NCBI RefSeq assembly: GCF_024814375.1
Contig: NZ_JANUXX010000008.1
Coordinates: 1-64,000, forward strand
DNA length: 64,000 nt
Reading direction: 5' to 3'
From: Streptococcus sciuri
Lineage (GTDB): Bacteria; Bacillota; Bacilli; Lactobacillales; Streptococcaceae
The position numbers and the translations under genes were made by a program. Positions 17,657 through 26,762 of the stretch are shown here, in pieces. Position 1 is the stretch's first letter, and every line of letters begins with the position of its first letter. The notes under the pieces were generated by a model. That model ran no database searches. It worked only from the letters and a program-made list of their open reading frames with translations, and had not been told where the DNA came from.

Positions 17657-18523
17657 CTATTTGCCTGTCTCAATCAAATCTACACCAAATTGATCTTGTT
17701 TGATTTTCCCAGATTTCATGAGAACACCGAGGGATTTTTTAAATTGTCCTTTTGAGATACCAAAAGTTGCTTTAATATCAGCTGGCAAAGACTTATCATT
17801 TAGAGTCATATAGCCACCGTTTGCCTTTAGATAAGCCAAAATCATCTGTGCATCATTTTCCAACATTTCATAGGAACGAGGTTTAATTGAGAGGTTAAGT
17901 GTCCTATCCATCTTCCGAAATCCGATAACCCGAGCGTCTAAAACCTGACCCAAACGTGGCTCTACATAGCGTTCTGATGGGTGAATAAAGCCTAACATAT
18001 TATTATCTGGTAAATAGACAAAAGTGCCACTCAATTTCAAACGATAGACAATCGCCCGTACATTTTGATTTTGCATATTATCATAGGCAGGAACTGCCAA
18101 TCGCTGAAAAGTCATCTGATCCGCTAAAATTCCCCAAATCCGCTCCTTGCTATCCACCTCATAGCGGATATAAAGCTTGTCCCCCTTCTTTGGCCAGAGC
18201 TCCTTAAGTTCAGGCAAAATATCGATTGACACTACCACTTGCTTGTCAGGTAAGCCTGTATCGACAAAGACACCTAAATCCTTCCGAACATCTGTTACCT
18301 GCCCCCAACCAAACCTTGTTTTCGTTGCAGTTACCTCTAAGGTAGTTAAGCGCAACTTTTGTCTTATATCAGTATAAGCAAAGCCCTTGACAAGCTCCCC
18401 CAATTGGTGCTGCCCTTCTTCCTTTGCTAAGGCAAAAGTCACTCCGTCTTTTTGAATATAATAAAATTGGTCATTTTCGTCCGTCACAAGACCTGTGATG
18501 AACGTTGCTAATAATTGATTCAT
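17657..18523 (-). CDS. cvfB: CvfB-like S1 RNA-binding protein
   Basis: A 288-residue protein of the CvfB family, named for a conserved virulence factor in staphylococci that binds RNA and affects exoprotein expression. It consists of tandem S1-type beta-barrel domains (for example FGWGQVTDVRKDLGVFVDTGL and LSGTFVYLPDNNMLGFIHPSERY) and a C-terminal winged helix (about 220-285). It follows frr and a 43-codon ORF and ends in its own terminator. Confidence 0.88.
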   Translation of the reverse strand: MNQLLATFITGLVTDENDQFYYIQKDGVTFALAKEEGQHQLGELVKGFAYTDIRQKLRLTTLEVTATKTRFGWGQVTDVRKDLGVFVDTGLPDKQVVVSIDILPELKELWPKKGDKLYIRYEVDSKERIWGILADQMTFQRLAVPAYDNMQNQNVRAIVYRLKLSGTFVYLPDNNMLGFIHPSERYVEPRLGQVLDARVIGFRKMDRTLNLSIKPRSYEMLENDAQMILAYLKANGGYMTLNDKSLPADIKATFGISKGQFKKSLGVLMKSGKIKQDQFGVDLIETGK

Positions 18524-18552
18524 ATCGTTCTTTCTATAGTGAAGAATTGGAT

Positions 18553-18684
18553 TTACTCAAACCAGTCATTTGCTAGAAGAGCAAGCCCTATGATAGTAAA
18601 GAGAATATTATTTTCAAAGATTCTCCATATCAAGAGGAAAAAGTAGGAAATAAAACTAAGAATTTTCAGATGTTTTCTCTTCAT
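18553..18684 (-). CDS. Putative 43-residue membrane protein
   Basis: Small ORF (MKRKHLKILSFISYFFLLIW to LLANDWFE) with a good SD (AGGTGAG) 5 bases before ATG. It has a basic N terminus and two short hydrophobic stretches, so a small membrane protein is likely. It lies between the frr terminator and cvfB, 29 bases before cvfB. No function is known to me. The SD, composition and fit between neighbours support a real gene. Confidence 0.6.
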   Translation of the reverse strand: MKRKHLKILSFISYFFLLIWRIFENNILFTIIGLALLANDWFE

Positions 18685-18705
18685 TTTCTCACCTATTTTT
18701 CTAAA

Positions 18706-18737
18706 GGCAAAAAGGCTAAGGAAATAAGCCCTAGCCT
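18706..18737 (-). terminator. frr terminator
   Basis: GGCTAAGG (18714-18721) and CCCTAGCC (18729-18736) pair with one G-U, followed on the minus strand by five T. Confidence 0.75.
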
Positions 18738-18749
18738 AGCTCATCTATC

Positions 18750-19307
18750 TTAGACTTCTAGCAATTCTTTTTCTTTGTCTGCTGTCATCTGGTCAATTTT
18801 CTTAATGGCAACATCTGTCGCTACTTGGATGTCTTTTTCAAGCACTTTGAGTTCATCTTCTGTGATTTCTTTTGCTTTTTCTTGTTTTTTAACTACATCC
18901 ATAGCATCACGACGAATGTTTCGGATAGCAACCTTAGCATTTTCACCGACTTTTTTCACGTCTTTTGCTAACGCTCTACGTGTTTCCTCTGTCAAAGCTG
19001 GAATGACCAAACGAATGACAGAACCATCATTTGCTGGGTTGATACCAAGATCAGACTCATTGATGGCACGCTCAATATCCTTAATAGAGCTCTTGTCAAA
19101 TGGAGAAATCAATAGAACACGTGCTTCTGGTACAGTGATAGAAGCCAATTGATTAAGCGGTGTAGGTGCTCCGTAATACTCCACTTCGATACGATCCAGT
19201 AAGGAGGCATTTGCCCGTCCTGCACGGATACTTGCGAACTCACGAGCAAGAGAGTGATGCGACTGCTCAAAGCGCTTATTTGCTTTATCAATAATAGGAT
19301 TGACCAT
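18750..19307 (-). CDS. frr: Ribosome recycling factor
   Basis: Splits the post-termination ribosome with EF-G. The 185-residue protein is normal length, with the start [27 protein letters not shown] and the [14 protein letters not shown] and [18 protein letters not shown] segments of RRF. It starts six bases after pyrH stops, the usual pyrH-frr pair. Confidence 0.97.
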   Translation of the reverse strand: MVNPIIDKANKRFEQSHHSLAREFASIRAGRANASLLDRIEVEYYGAPTPLNQLASITVPEARVLLISPFDKSSIKDIERAINESDLGINPANDGSVIRLVIPALTEETRRALAKDVKKVGENAKVAIRNIRRDAMDVVKKQEKAKEITEDELKVLEKDIQVATDVAIKKIDQMTADKEKELLEV

Positions 19308-19313
19308 AACTTT

Positions 19314-20048
19314 TTACTCCTCAGATATTTTATTTGATACTGTTGTTCCGATTTGCTCACCAAAGACAACACGTTTGATATTACCCGTTTCATTCATGTT
19401 AAAGACGACAAGGTCAATATCATTATCCATAGATAGGGTTGACGCAGTAGCGTCCATAATCTTAAGACCACGCTTAATTACTTCAACGTGTGTCAACTCA
19501 TCAAACTTGATAGCATTAGCATCCTTTTTAGGATCAGCATTATAAACACCATCAACACCATTTTTAGCCATAAGAATAGCTTCTGCTTCAATCTCAGCTG
19601 CACGAAGCGCTGCCGTTGTATCTGTCGAAAAATAAGGGGAACCTATACCGGCACCAAAGATGACAATTCGTCCTTTTTCTAAATGGCGCAGAGCGCGCCC
19701 ACGAATATAAGACTCAGCTACATTTTGCATTGGTATAGCAGTCTGGACACGTGTGTCTACACCATACTGCTGTAAACTATCTGCCATAACAAGAGCATTC
19801 ATCACTGTTCCAAGCATACCAGTATAGTCTGCTTGGACGCGATCCATCCCTGCAGCAGCTGCAGGTTCTCCACGCCAAAGATTGCCACCACCAATCACAA
19901 GTGCAGTCTGCACACCGGATTGATGAACTTCTGCAATCTCCTTAGCGATATCCTGAACAGTAGATAAATCAATACCAACACCCTTGTCACCAGCCAATGC
20001 TTCCCCCGACAATTTAATTAAAATACGATGATATTTCGGTTCAACCAT
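19314..20048 (-). CDS. pyrH: UMP kinase
   Basis: Phosphorylates UMP to UDP in pyrimidine nucleotide synthesis; a hexameric amino-acid-kinase-fold enzyme. The 244-residue protein shows [38 protein letters not shown] and [13 protein letters not shown], the ATP- and UMP-binding segments. SD AAGGAG precedes the start. It is coupled to frr. Confidence 0.97.
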   Translation of the reverse strand: MVEPKYHRILIKLSGEALAGDKGVGIDLSTVQDIAKEIAEVHQSGVQTALVIGGGNLWRGEPAAAAGMDRVQADYTGMLGTVMNALVMADSLQQYGVDTRVQTAIPMQNVAESYIRGRALRHLEKGRIVIFGAGIGSPYFSTDTTAALRAAEIEAEAILMAKNGVDGVYNADPKKDANAIKFDELTHVEVIKRGLKIMDATASTLSMDNDIDLVVFNMNETGNIKRVVFGEQIGTTVSNKISEE

Positions 20049-20156
20049 TTTAATTCTCCTTGTTTTATCCCATCTATTCTATCATATTTTACATGATTCT
20101 CCTAGTACTTAGATAGGATTTTTTAACAATCATAGCTGATAATAACTAGTACTATT

Positions 20157-20342
20157 TTATTTTTTCTTTAACCACTCGTGATATTTTCCGACCAGATTAA
20201 TCGCCATTTGGCTAGCCAATGCCACTGAAAATGCCTCTGTCCCCTCTAAGTAATCATCTGTCACTTCCATCTTACTTTCATTGTAAATATCCATTAGACT
20301 CTCTTGCGACAAAGTCTTTTTAAATGCTTCAAATTCGTTCAT
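20157..20342 (-). CDS. Small conserved-looking protein, unknown function
   Basis: A 61-residue acidic, mostly helical protein (MNEFEAFKKTLSQESLMDIY to HEWLKKK). A purine-rich SD (AGGAAGGA) precedes the ATG by about 9 bases. It stands between the rplA terminator and pyrH on the same strand. I do not recognise a domain. Coding is supported by SD, codon pattern and lack of competing genes. Confidence 0.6.
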   Translation of the reverse strand: MNEFEAFKKTLSQESLMDIYNESKMEVTDDYLEGTEAFSVALASQMAINLVGKYHEWLKKK

Positions 20343-20441
20343 ATGCTTTTTCCTTCCTCTTTACTCTATTAATTAGTGTATCATCAAGTCTTCTAAAATA
20401 CCATTATAAGCCTGCTAAATACGTGATTTATTTCACCACAC

Positions 20442-20466
20442 AAAAAGACCCTAAACGGGTCTTTTT
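20442..20466 (-). terminator. rplKA terminator
   Basis: AAAAAGACCC (20442-20451) pairs perfectly with GGGTCTTTTT (20457-20466) across a five-base loop. Confidence 0.9.
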
Positions 20467-20471
20467 CACAA

Positions 20472-21161
20472 CTAAAGTGAACTTGGATCAACCTTGATAC
20501 CAATACCTTGAGTAGTTGTGATAGAAAGGTTTGTGATGTATGTTCCTTTAGTTGTAGCTGGTTTTGCTTTAACGATTGTGTCGTTGAAAGCCTTGAAATT
20601 TTCAACCAATTTGTCAGTATCAAATGACACTTTACCGATAAGAGCTTGAACGTTTCCTGCTTTGTCAGCACGGTAAGTAATCTTACCACCTTTAGATTCT
20701 TCAACAGCTTTTGCAACATCCATAGTTACAGTACCTGTTTTAGGGTTTGGCATGAGATTACGAGGACCAAGCACACGACCAAGACGACCAACGATAGCCA
20801 TCATATCTGGTGTTGCGATGACAACATCAAAATCAAGCCATCCACCGTTGATTTTTTGGACAAGGTCGTCCTCACCAACAAAGTCTGCACCAGCAGCTTT
20901 TGCCTCTTCAGCCTTTGCACCACGAGCAAATACCAAGACACGTGAAGTTTTACCAGTACCATTAGGCAAGACCATCGCACCACGAATTTGTTGATCAGCC
21001 TTTTTCACGTCAATATTAAGGTTGTAAGCAACTTCTACAGTTGCATCAAATTTCGCAAAGTTAGTTTCCTTTGCAAGAGCTACAGCTTCTTCTACGCTGT
21101 ATGCTTTAGTGCTATCAACTTTTTCAAGAGCAGCACGCAAGTTTTTACTTTTTTTAGCCAT
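20472..21161 (-). CDS. rplA: 50S ribosomal protein L1
   Basis: Forms the L1 stalk of the large subunit and assists release of deacylated tRNA. The 229-residue protein has the typical segments [21 protein letters not shown] and [21 protein letters not shown]. It follows rplK and is preceded by an L1-type RNA motif, so translational autorepression is likely. SD AAGGAGA precedes the ATG. Confidence 0.97.
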   Translation of the reverse strand: MAKKSKNLRAALEKVDSTKAYSVEEAVALAKETNFAKFDATVEVAYNLNIDVKKADQQIRGAMVLPNGTGKTSRVLVFARGAKAEEAKAAGADFVGEDDLVQKINGGWLDFDVVIATPDMMAIVGRLGRVLGPRNLMPNPKTGTVTMDVAKAVEESKGGKITYRADKAGNVQALIGKVSFDTDKLVENFKAFNDTIVKAKPATTKGTYITNLSITTTQGIGIKVDPSSL

Positions 21162-21180
21162 TATATTTTCTCCTTGTAAT

Positions 21181-21212
21181 GTGGTCTAACGATTTTAGTG
21201 AAATCTCCCACG
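21181..21212 (-). promoter_or_regulatory. Candidate L1-binding motif ahead of rplA
   Basis: The minus-strand rplK-rplA spacer contains CGTGGGAGATTT followed about 12 bases later by GACCACA. GTGG...CCAC can pair and the GTGGGAG core resembles the L1 site of 23S rRNA. I infer a translational control element. Confidence 0.5.
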
Positions 21213-21258
21213 TCACTCATCAGATGTTGATGAAGTCGTGCGGGTTTAGTGGGGACTG

Positions 21259-21684
21259 TTAGTCAGTAACAGTGAACCCCATTGAACGAGCAGTACCTTC
21301 GATCATACGCATAGCAGACTCAATGTTTGCAGCGTTAAGGTCAGGCATTTTAGTTTTAGCGATTTCTTGCACTTGTGCACGCGTAACGCTAGCAACTTTC
21401 GTTTTGTTTGGCTCACCTGAACCTTTTTCAACACCTGCAGCTTTTTTCAATAGAACAGCAGCCGGCGGAGTTTTTGTGATGAAGTCAAATGATTTATCTT
21501 CATATACAGAGATAACTACTGGGATAATCATACCAGCTTGATCAGCTGTACGAGCATTAAACTCTTTAGTGAATCCCATAATATTGATTCCTGCTTGACC
21601 AAGAGCTGGTCCAACTGGTGGAGCTGGTGTCGCTTTACCAGCAGGAATCTGAAGCTTAACAACTTTTTCGACTTTTTTAGCCAT
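21259..21684 (-). CDS. rplK: 50S ribosomal protein L11
   Basis: Binds the GTPase-associated centre of 23S rRNA. The 141-residue protein shows [20 protein letters not shown] and [19 protein letters not shown], both diagnostic. SD GGAGG lies upstream. It heads the rplK-rplA operon, with promoter at 21765-21792 and an L1-like leader motif. Confidence 0.97.
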   Translation of the reverse strand: MAKKVEKVVKLQIPAGKATPAPPVGPALGQAGINIMGFTKEFNARTADQAGMIIPVVISVYEDKSFDFITKTPPAAVLLKKAAGVEKGSGEPNKTKVASVTRAQVQEIAKTKMPDLNAANIESAMRMIEGTARSMGFTVTD

Positions 21685-21700
21685 TTAAATATCCTCCTGT

Positions 21701-21739
21701 TGTGGTTCTTTCGGTAATTATAAATTTTTACCTCCCACA
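21701..21739 (-). promoter_or_regulatory. Candidate L1-binding leader of rplK
   Basis: On the minus strand TGTGGGAGGT (from 21739) and ACCGAAAGAACCACA pair through TGTGG/CCACA. The GTGGGAG core matches the L1 recognition loop and recurs ahead of rplA. It lies in the 5' untranslated region, just before the rplK SD. Confidence 0.55.
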
Positions 21740-21764
21740 GATATACTTTTCAGTATACCTAACT

Positions 21765-21792
21765 ATTATAACTTATTTCTAAAATAAATCAA
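21765..21792 (-). promoter_or_regulatory. rplK-rplA promoter
   Basis: Minus-strand TTGATT (21792-21787), 16-bp spacer, perfect TATAAT (21770-21765). Confidence 0.7.
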
Positions 21793-21809
21793 GTTTTTCT
21801 TTTAAAAAG

Positions 21810-21838
21810 TTTACAAGTTACTTTGCAAAAGGTAAAAT
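21810..21838 (+). promoter_or_regulatory. Promoter of the DUF3397 gene
   Basis: TTTACA (21810-21815), 17-bp spacer, TAAAAT (21833-21838). The expected start point falls on the ATG at 21845, suggesting a leaderless mRNA. Confidence 0.6.
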
Positions 21839-21844
21839 AGAGAC

Positions 21845-22192
21845 ATGATATATAAGTTTATTGCCCTTCTGTTACTTGTCTTAACACCTATTTTTTCTTC
21901 TATCATTGTCAATCTACTTGGTTTGAAGCGCTTCAAGTGGCTTTTTTCAGATATTGCTTTTCCCTTGTATATCTTGGAAATTTTTCTTCTCTCCAGCAAA
22001 TTTTTAGCGCATGGGCTTTTTCCCTATCTCATTTCACTATTTAGTTTCTCAGCGTTAATGATTGCTATCTTTCTTATCTTAAAAAAACATCATTTTAGTT
22101 ATAGACGATTTGTTAAACTCTTTTGGAGAGTAGGTTTTCTGATTGCTTCATTAGCTTACTTTGGTCTTGTCATCTATATTTTTCTTATCTAA
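21845..22192 (+). CDS. DUF3397 family membrane protein
   Basis: A 115-residue protein with about four transmembrane helices, resembling the DUF3397 family of small Firmicute membrane proteins of unknown function. It begins MIYKFIALLLLVLTPIF and has the GLKRFKWLFSDIAFPLYILE segment between helices. No clear SD is seen and the promoter lies very close to the ATG. It is divergent from rplK and convergent with tuf, with a terminator on each side. Confidence 0.7.
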   Translation: MIYKFIALLLLVLTPIFSSIIVNLLGLKRFKWLFSDIAFPLYILEIFLLSSKFLAHGLFPYLISLFSFSALMIAIFLILKKHHFSYRRFVKLFWRVGFLIASLAYFGLVIYIFLI

Positions 22193-22201
22193 AATTTTAC
22201 T

Positions 22202-22226
22202 GCCGTCTCTACCGAACGGCTTTTTA
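22202..22226 (+). terminator. DUF3397 gene terminator
   Basis: GCCGT (22202-22206) pairs with ACGGC (22216-22220), followed by TTTTTATTTT. Confidence 0.6.
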
Positions 22227-22235
22227 TTTTACAAA

Positions 22236-22267
22236 AAATTAAAAAAAACGAGCCTCATGAGCTCGTT
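22236..22267 (-). terminator. tuf terminator
   Basis: AACGAGC (22247-22253) and GCTCGTT (22261-22267) form a 7-bp stem. Eight T follow on the minus strand. Confidence 0.8.
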
Positions 22268-22317
22268 ACAATTAAAGTTGTCTGACTATAATTGTTAATT
22301 TGGGAACTTAATACTAA

Positions 22318-23514
22318 TTAAGCTTCGATTTCAGATACGATACCTGAACCAACAGTACGTCCACCTTCACGAATAGAGAACGTAGTACCTTGTTCAACAG
22401 CGATTGGGTGAATCAATTCAACATCAATAGTCACGTTATCACCAGGCATAACCATTTCAGTACCTGCTGGTAATTCGATTGAACCAGTTACGTCAGTTGT
22501 ACGGAAGTAGAATTGTGGACGGTAGTTATTGAAGAATGGGGTGTGACGTCCACCTTCTTCTTTAGTAAGGATGTAAACTTCACCTTTAAATTTAGTGTGA
22601 GGTTTGATTGATCCTGGCGCAGCCAACACTTGACCACGTTCGATTTCGTCACGTTGGATACCACGAAGAAGTACACCAACGTTATCTCCTGCAAGACCTT
22701 CATCAAGTTGTTTACGGAACATTTCAACACCAGTAACAACTGCTTTTTGGATTTCGTCACGGATACCAACGATTTCAACTTCATCGTTGACTTTAACTGT
22801 ACCACGATCAATACGTCCTGAAGCAACTGTACCACGTCCAGTGATTGAGAATACATCTTCAACAGGAAGAAGAAGTGGTTTATCAGTGTCACGTTTAGGT
22901 TCTGGAATGTACTCATCAACAGTATTCATCAATTCCATGATGATGTCTTCGTACTTTTCGTCACCTTCAAGCGCTTTAAGAGCTGAACCTTGAATAACTG
23001 GAATATCATCACCTGGGAAATCGTATTCGCTAAGAAGGTCACGGATTTCCATTTCAACCAACTCAAGCAATTCTTCATCGTCAACCAAGTCAACTTTGTT
23101 CATGAAGACGATAAGGTGTTTAACACCTACTTGACGTGAAAGAAGGATGTGTTCACGAGTTTGTGGCATTGGACCATCAGTTGAAGCTACTACAAGGATA
23201 GCTCCATCCATCTGAGCGGCACCAGTAATCATGTTTTTAACGTAGTCTGCGTGCCCTGGCGCATCGATGTGTGCATAGTGACGTTTTTCAGTTTCGTATT
23301 CAACGTGCGCAGTGTTGATAGTGATACCACGTTCACGTTCTTCTGGAGCAGCATCGATAGAAGAATAATCTTGTGGTTGGTTAACTGCAGATGGAAGACG
23401 GCGAGCAAGAACTGTAGTAATTGCAGCTGTCAAAGTAGTTTTACCGTGGTCAACGTGCCCAATTGTACCAATGTTAACGTGTGGTTTACTACGATCGTAT
23501 TTTTCTTTTGCCAT
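22318..23514 (-). CDS. tuf: Elongation factor Tu
   Basis: GTPase that delivers aminoacyl-tRNA to the ribosome. The 398-residue protein has GHVDHGKT (19-26), [12 protein letters not shown] and the C-terminal [14 protein letters not shown] 23514 ([12 protein letters not shown]) was chosen for family length; the frame opens six codons earlier. Its own promoter and terminator make it monocistronic. Codon usage is strongly biased, as expected for a highly expressed gene. Confidence 0.98.
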   Translation of the reverse strand: MAKEKYDRSKPHVNIGTIGHVDHGKTTLTAAITTVLARRLPSAVNQPQDYSSIDAAPEERERGITINTAHVEYETEKRHYAHIDAPGHADYVKNMITGAAQMDGAILVVASTDGPMPQTREHILLSRQVGVKHLIVFMNKVDLVDDEELLELVEMEIRDLLSEYDFPGDDIPVIQGSALKALEGDEKYEDIIMELMNTVDEYIPEPKRDTDKPLLLPVEDVFSITGRGTVASGRIDRGTVKVNDEVEIVGIRDEIQKAVVTGVEMFRKQLDEGLAGDNVGVLLRGIQRDEIERGQVLAAPGSIKPHTKFKGEVYILTKEEGGRHTPFFNNYRPQFYFRTTDVTGSIELPAGTEMVMPGDNVTIDVELIHPIAVEQGTTFSIREGGRTVGSGIVSEIEA

Positions 23515-23586
23515 TTTAGGAAAAGCCTCCAATAAAATATATTTTATAGATAGACGGTAGGCAATACAGTCTAACTTTACCTTATT

Positions 23587-23614
23587 ATTTTAACAAATTA
23601 CGGTAAAATTGCAA
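23587..23614 (-). promoter_or_regulatory. tuf promoter
   Basis: Minus-strand TTGCAA (23614-23609), 16-bp spacer, TAAAAT (23592-23587), about 70 bases before the start codon. Confidence 0.6.
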
Positions 23615-23666
23615 GCCTTAACCACGTCTTTTTCAATTTTTGAATGTTTTGTCTATTTCTAAACTC

Positions 23667-24290
23667 TTAAAGCGCAATAATTTTATCTGTTCTTTGCCAC
23701 ACATTCTTATTGTGAGTAGCGATGATAATGATGCGCTTATCATTTTTCATATCAATCAAAAGATTCATCAATTCTGTTGCATTCGTTTCATCAAGTGCTG
23801 CCGTAGGCTCATCTGCCAAGATTAGTGGAGGATCTTTTAAGATTATCTTTGCCAAAGCCACGCGCTGTGCTTCTCCACCTGATAGCGTATAAATTTTCTG
23901 TTCTAATCGTAAATACTCAAGTCCTACTTTGGACAATGCAGCTAGTTGTAAACTTTTACGTTCACTCTTTGATAAACGCTTACCGATAAGTCCTAAATCC
24001 AGATTTTCTCTAATACTATCATTTTCTAATAATCCAAAGTTTTGAAACAAATAGCCCAACGTATCTTTAAAATAGCGGTTTGTTTTAATCTGCTTAAGCT
24101 CTTGATTATCGTAAATTATGCTGCCTTTATCGTAAGTTTCGAGCTTAGCAATCATATTTAAAAGTGTTGTTTTTCCTTTGCCACTATTACCTATTAATGC
24201 ATAGATTTTTCCGGTCTCAAAGGTGATAGAAAAGTCAGTAAATACCTGACGTTCTCCAAAGTGTTTGGCTATATTCTTTACTGTGATCAT
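23667..24290 (-). CDS. Lactococcin 972-type ABC transporter ATP-binding protein
   Basis: A 207-residue ATPase that probably pairs with the preceding membrane protein for export of, or immunity to, the lactococcin 972-like bacteriocin. Walker A GNSGKGKT (34-41), signature LSGGEAQR, Walker B PLILADEPTAALD and a switch His (IIIATHNKN) are intact. Length and pattern fit the small ATPases of lactococcin 972 loci, related to MacB/LolD. It starts one base after the membrane-protein stop, so the two are translationally coupled. Confidence 0.88.
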   Translation of the reverse strand: MITVKNIAKHFGERQVFTDFSITFETGKIYALIGNSGKGKTTLLNMIAKLETYDKGSIIYDNQELKQIKTNRYFKDTLGYLFQNFGLLENDSIRENLDLGLIGKRLSKSERKSLQLAALSKVGLEYLRLEQKIYTLSGGEAQRVALAKIILKDPPLILADEPTAALDETNATELMNLLIDMKNDKRIIIIATHNKNVWQRTDKIIAL

Positions 24291-24291
24291 A

Positions 24292-26310
24292 CTATTTTCC
24301 TTTCAAGATAGACACTGATTTAGCATTTTCACGAGACGCTTGATACCCCAGTGTCGCTAAAAGATTTCCTAAAAAAATAAGTCCTACGAAGCTTACTATG
24401 CCTACCAACCTAGTTAAATAGAAAACGGGACCAATAGCTATCACTAAGCTAGCAAACTGTATGAGTATGTAGGTCTTATGCAGTTCTAAAAAACGCATAC
24501 CCGCTAATCTTTTGATGAAAATATCTCTTCTAAACTGTTCAAAATAGACTAAATTCATTACATCAAATAACAAAATAGAAGTCCCAACGCTTAAGAACAC
24601 ACCTACAATCATAGTCAATAAACGTACATCCTCATCATGTACTTGCTGAAGAAACTGTAGTCTATCATTCGTAATGTAGGATACACTACTATATAAATCC
24701 TTATTTTTCAACAATTTAACCAATTTATCATAACTATTAAAGTGCATTGAGTTTACAGCAACACCTGCCCAATACTGATACGAATTTGGCGTAGTGCCCG
24801 TTGACTTTGGTGTCACTACTACAAATACAGGCGAGATAACCAATTGTTTTTGCGTTGCCCTAAGGAAAGCATTGTATAAGAAACAATCTCTATCTTTGAT
24901 ATAATCTACCCTTGGTTCTTTTAAATCAAACACCTTTGGACTGGTGATGTCTTCTGTCTCATGTGACAAGTCATCCAACAACTGGCTAGCTTTCTTTTGA
25001 TAGGCAGCTTCTTGTCCCTTTAGACTTTTTGGAAATACGAGAGCATATTCTCCTGTTGAGAAATGTGTGATATAATCCTTGGTTTCTTTAGATAAGTGTA
25101 CATTTCCTTTTTTAAAATAATCAGGTGTCACATACAAAATAGGATGGTTATCCAAAAGAAGAGACTGAAAGTTTCTGCTTTCAACACTATTAGCGCTGGT
25201 AAAATCAACTGCTATTGCTTGGTGAGAAGCAACTGCCTCTTCACTCATCTGATACCACTTTTTATCACTTTCTTGCATTTTTTCTTGTGTCTCAAGACCA
25301 GCTCCGAAGTTAAGTCGAGGCTGTACCTCAGATTTGTGCCTTGTCCAATCATTCTCTCCTTTTTTCAAAACTAAGTGGTTATCATAAGCTGCTTTCCCCT
25401 CTTGTATAGCCCACCCAACCGTAACAATAGTTGCTATCTGACAGACAATTAAGAGAAAAAATACATTTTTTAGCGGAAGTTTTCCCTTTAACAAATCGCA
25501 TAAGTGAACTTCTTTTACTGCTAAAATATAAACACCCGCAAGTAAAATAGACATAGACATTAAGATAAGAATATAAAAAAGAGTACCAACTAAAACAAGG
25601 AGAGCTTGCGTGGAATATAGTTCACCAAAGCCCAGCAGTATAGAGCAACCGATGCCAATCGATAATAGAGCTGAAGTTAGTAATGTCAAACCATCTTGAT
25701 AACAGAGACGTTTAAAAATACGGTAGGAACTTTCACCGGAGATGAGACGTACACTGACCGAACGCATATCTTTGATTTTAGTTGTCACAGCGATAGAAAA
25801 GAAAGTGATTACAAAAATTAGAACTGTTATTAGACTCACTTGATTAAGAGCTACCGAAGCAAGTATCATGAGTAAAGGTGTTTTGGTATCAGCAACTGCG
25901 CTATAGCCTAAACTCATGAATTTTTGCGCTAACTCTTTTGAACTCAATCGTCCTCCTATGATGAGATAACTATTGACAAGGTCGCTTTCACTTGCGCTTT
26001 TGGCATTAGCAACTGTTAGTTTACGAGGCCTCTTTCCTTTACCATAAAACTGATAAGTAAAGTCTGTTTTTCCTTTCTGATTTGGCTCTACAATCCGTCT
26101 TGCAATAACACTCTCTTTATTGTCGGCTAGCTTTGTCAGAGCACTAGTCAACTCTTTTCTATTGGCTACTTTTTTGCCTGCTATATTTGAGCCGACAACA
26201 GTTGCTGACGGATAACTGATGAAATGTACAATACTACTATTAACTAAAATCATCTCTGTCAAGAACAACGATACTATCAGCGTTGATAATACAATAAAAA
26301 CTCTCTTCAT
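24292..26310 (-). CDS. Bacteriocin-associated integral membrane protein (DUF1430)
   Basis: A 672-residue membrane protein of the family found beside lactococcin 972-type bacteriocins, thought to give immunity together with the ABC ATPase. It has an N-terminal membrane segment (about 1-20), an extracytoplasmic region, a helix cluster (about 150-300), a large second extracytoplasmic region and four C-terminal helices, an arrangement like FtsX/MacB permeases. SD TAGGAGGTG precedes ATG. It lies after the bacteriocin, separated by a hairpin that should lower its expression relative to the bacteriocin. Confidence 0.85.
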   Translation of the reverse strand: MKRVFIVLSTLIVSLFLTEMILVNSSIVHFISYPSATVVGSNIAGKKVANRKELTSALTKLADNKESVIARRIVEPNQKGKTDFTYQFYGKGKRPRKLTVANAKSASESDLVNSYLIIGGRLSSKELAQKFMSLGYSAVADTKTPLLMILASVALNQVSLITVLIFVITFFSIAVTTKIKDMRSVSVRLISGESSYRIFKRLCYQDGLTLLTSALLSIGIGCSILLGFGELYSTQALLVLVGTLFYILILMSMSILLAGVYILAVKEVHLCDLLKGKLPLKNVFFLLIVCQIATIVTVGWAIQEGKAAYDNHLVLKKGENDWTRHKSEVQPRLNFGAGLETQEKMQESDKKWYQMSEEAVASHQAIAVDFTSANSVESRNFQSLLLDNHPILYVTPDYFKKGNVHLSKETKDYITHFSTGEYALVFPKSLKGQEAAYQKKASQLLDDLSHETEDITSPKVFDLKEPRVDYIKDRDCFLYNAFLRATQKQLVISPVFVVVTPKSTGTTPNSYQYWAGVAVNSMHFNSYDKLVKLLKNKDLYSSVSYITNDRLQFLQQVHDEDVRLLTMIVGVFLSVGTSILLFDVMNLVYFEQFRRDIFIKRLAGMRFLELHKTYILIQFASLVIAIGPVFYLTRLVGIVSFVGLIFLGNLLATLGYQASRENAKSVSILKGK

Positions 26311-26322
26311 ATTTCACCTCCT

Positions 26323-26355
26323 AAAAACAGTAGGCTATTGTAGCCTACTGTTTTT
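26323..26355 (-). terminator. Hairpin between bacteriocin and transporter genes
   Basis: ACAGTAGGCTA (26327-26337) and TAGCCTACTGT (26341-26351), extended by A/T pairs to about 15 bp, with a T run on either strand. It sits within 50 bases between two same-strand genes and directly abuts the next SD, so it probably acts as a partial terminator. Confidence 0.8.
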
Positions 26356-26358
26356 AAT

Positions 26359-26655
26359 CTATCTAAAATTATAGTAAAAAGCTACTTGCTCTCCAAAAGA
26401 GGTTTTAATTCTTGCATAAGAAGTCTTTCCAGCAGATGCTTCTCCTTTGTCTGAATGAGAATCCCTGCGACTAACAACCGTGGAGGTATGGTAGCGACTT
26501 CCGTGATAATAGTTTGAAAAAGCTCCTCCATTGTCAGATCCGTAAGTCCAAACACCACCACTAGGATAGGCTACAGCAGCAGAAACAGTGGTTACCAGTG
26601 TTGTAGAAGCAACTGTAGCTAAAACAGCCTGTGATAAAATCTTTCTTACTTTCAT
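26359..26655 (-). CDS. Lactococcin 972 family bacteriocin precursor
   Basis: A 98-residue precursor with a Sec signal peptide (MKVRKILSQAVLATVASTTL..., cleavage near residues 26-28) and a mature part beginning near YPSGGVWTYG. The conserved lactococcin 972 pattern is clear: GGVW.YG, FSNYYHGSRYHTSTVV, a charged SHSDKGEASAG stretch and the C-terminal FGEQVAFYYNFR. Lactococcin 972 binds lipid II and blocks septum formation; the same target is only inferred here. ATG 26655 was chosen for AGGAG 7 bases upstream. It has a strong promoter (26763-26791) and is followed by DUF1430 and ABC genes. Confidence 0.92.
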   Translation of the reverse strand: MKVRKILSQAVLATVASTTLVTTVSAAVAYPSGGVWTYGSDNGGAFSNYYHGSRYHTSTVVSRRDSHSDKGEASAGKTSYARIKTSFGEQVAFYYNFR

Positions 26656-26742
26656 CTTAAGACTCCTTTTCCGTAAAAACGCTTGAGCATCAACATGGAT
26701 GCTATAAGGTGCAATAACGACAATATTGCTAGCAAAACTCAA

Positions 26743-26756
26743 TAACTTATAAGTTA
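26743..26756. promoter_or_regulatory. Palindrome at the bacteriocin start site
   Basis: TAACTTATAAGTTA is a perfect 14-bp palindrome at the predicted transcription start. Its core ACTTATAAGT recurs in the palindrome at 26844-26859. It is a candidate operator. Confidence 0.5.
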
Positions 26757-26762
26757 AGTCAT

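Noticed and set aside
22488..22919. Long frames antisense or out of frame in tuf and other highly expressed genes
   Set aside because: They are shadows of strongly codon-biased genes, without SD or family pattern.
26651..26700. 14-codon frame (MLMLKRFYGKGVLR) overlapping the bacteriocin start, considered as a pheromone for the ComR-like regulator
   Set aside because: No SD, no hydrophobic or Trp-rich C terminus typical of ComS peptides, and it overlaps the bacteriocin SD.
26656..26742. 29-residue N-terminal extension of the bacteriocin frame
   Set aside because: It would precede and disrupt the signal peptide. The inner ATG has the SD and gives the family length.
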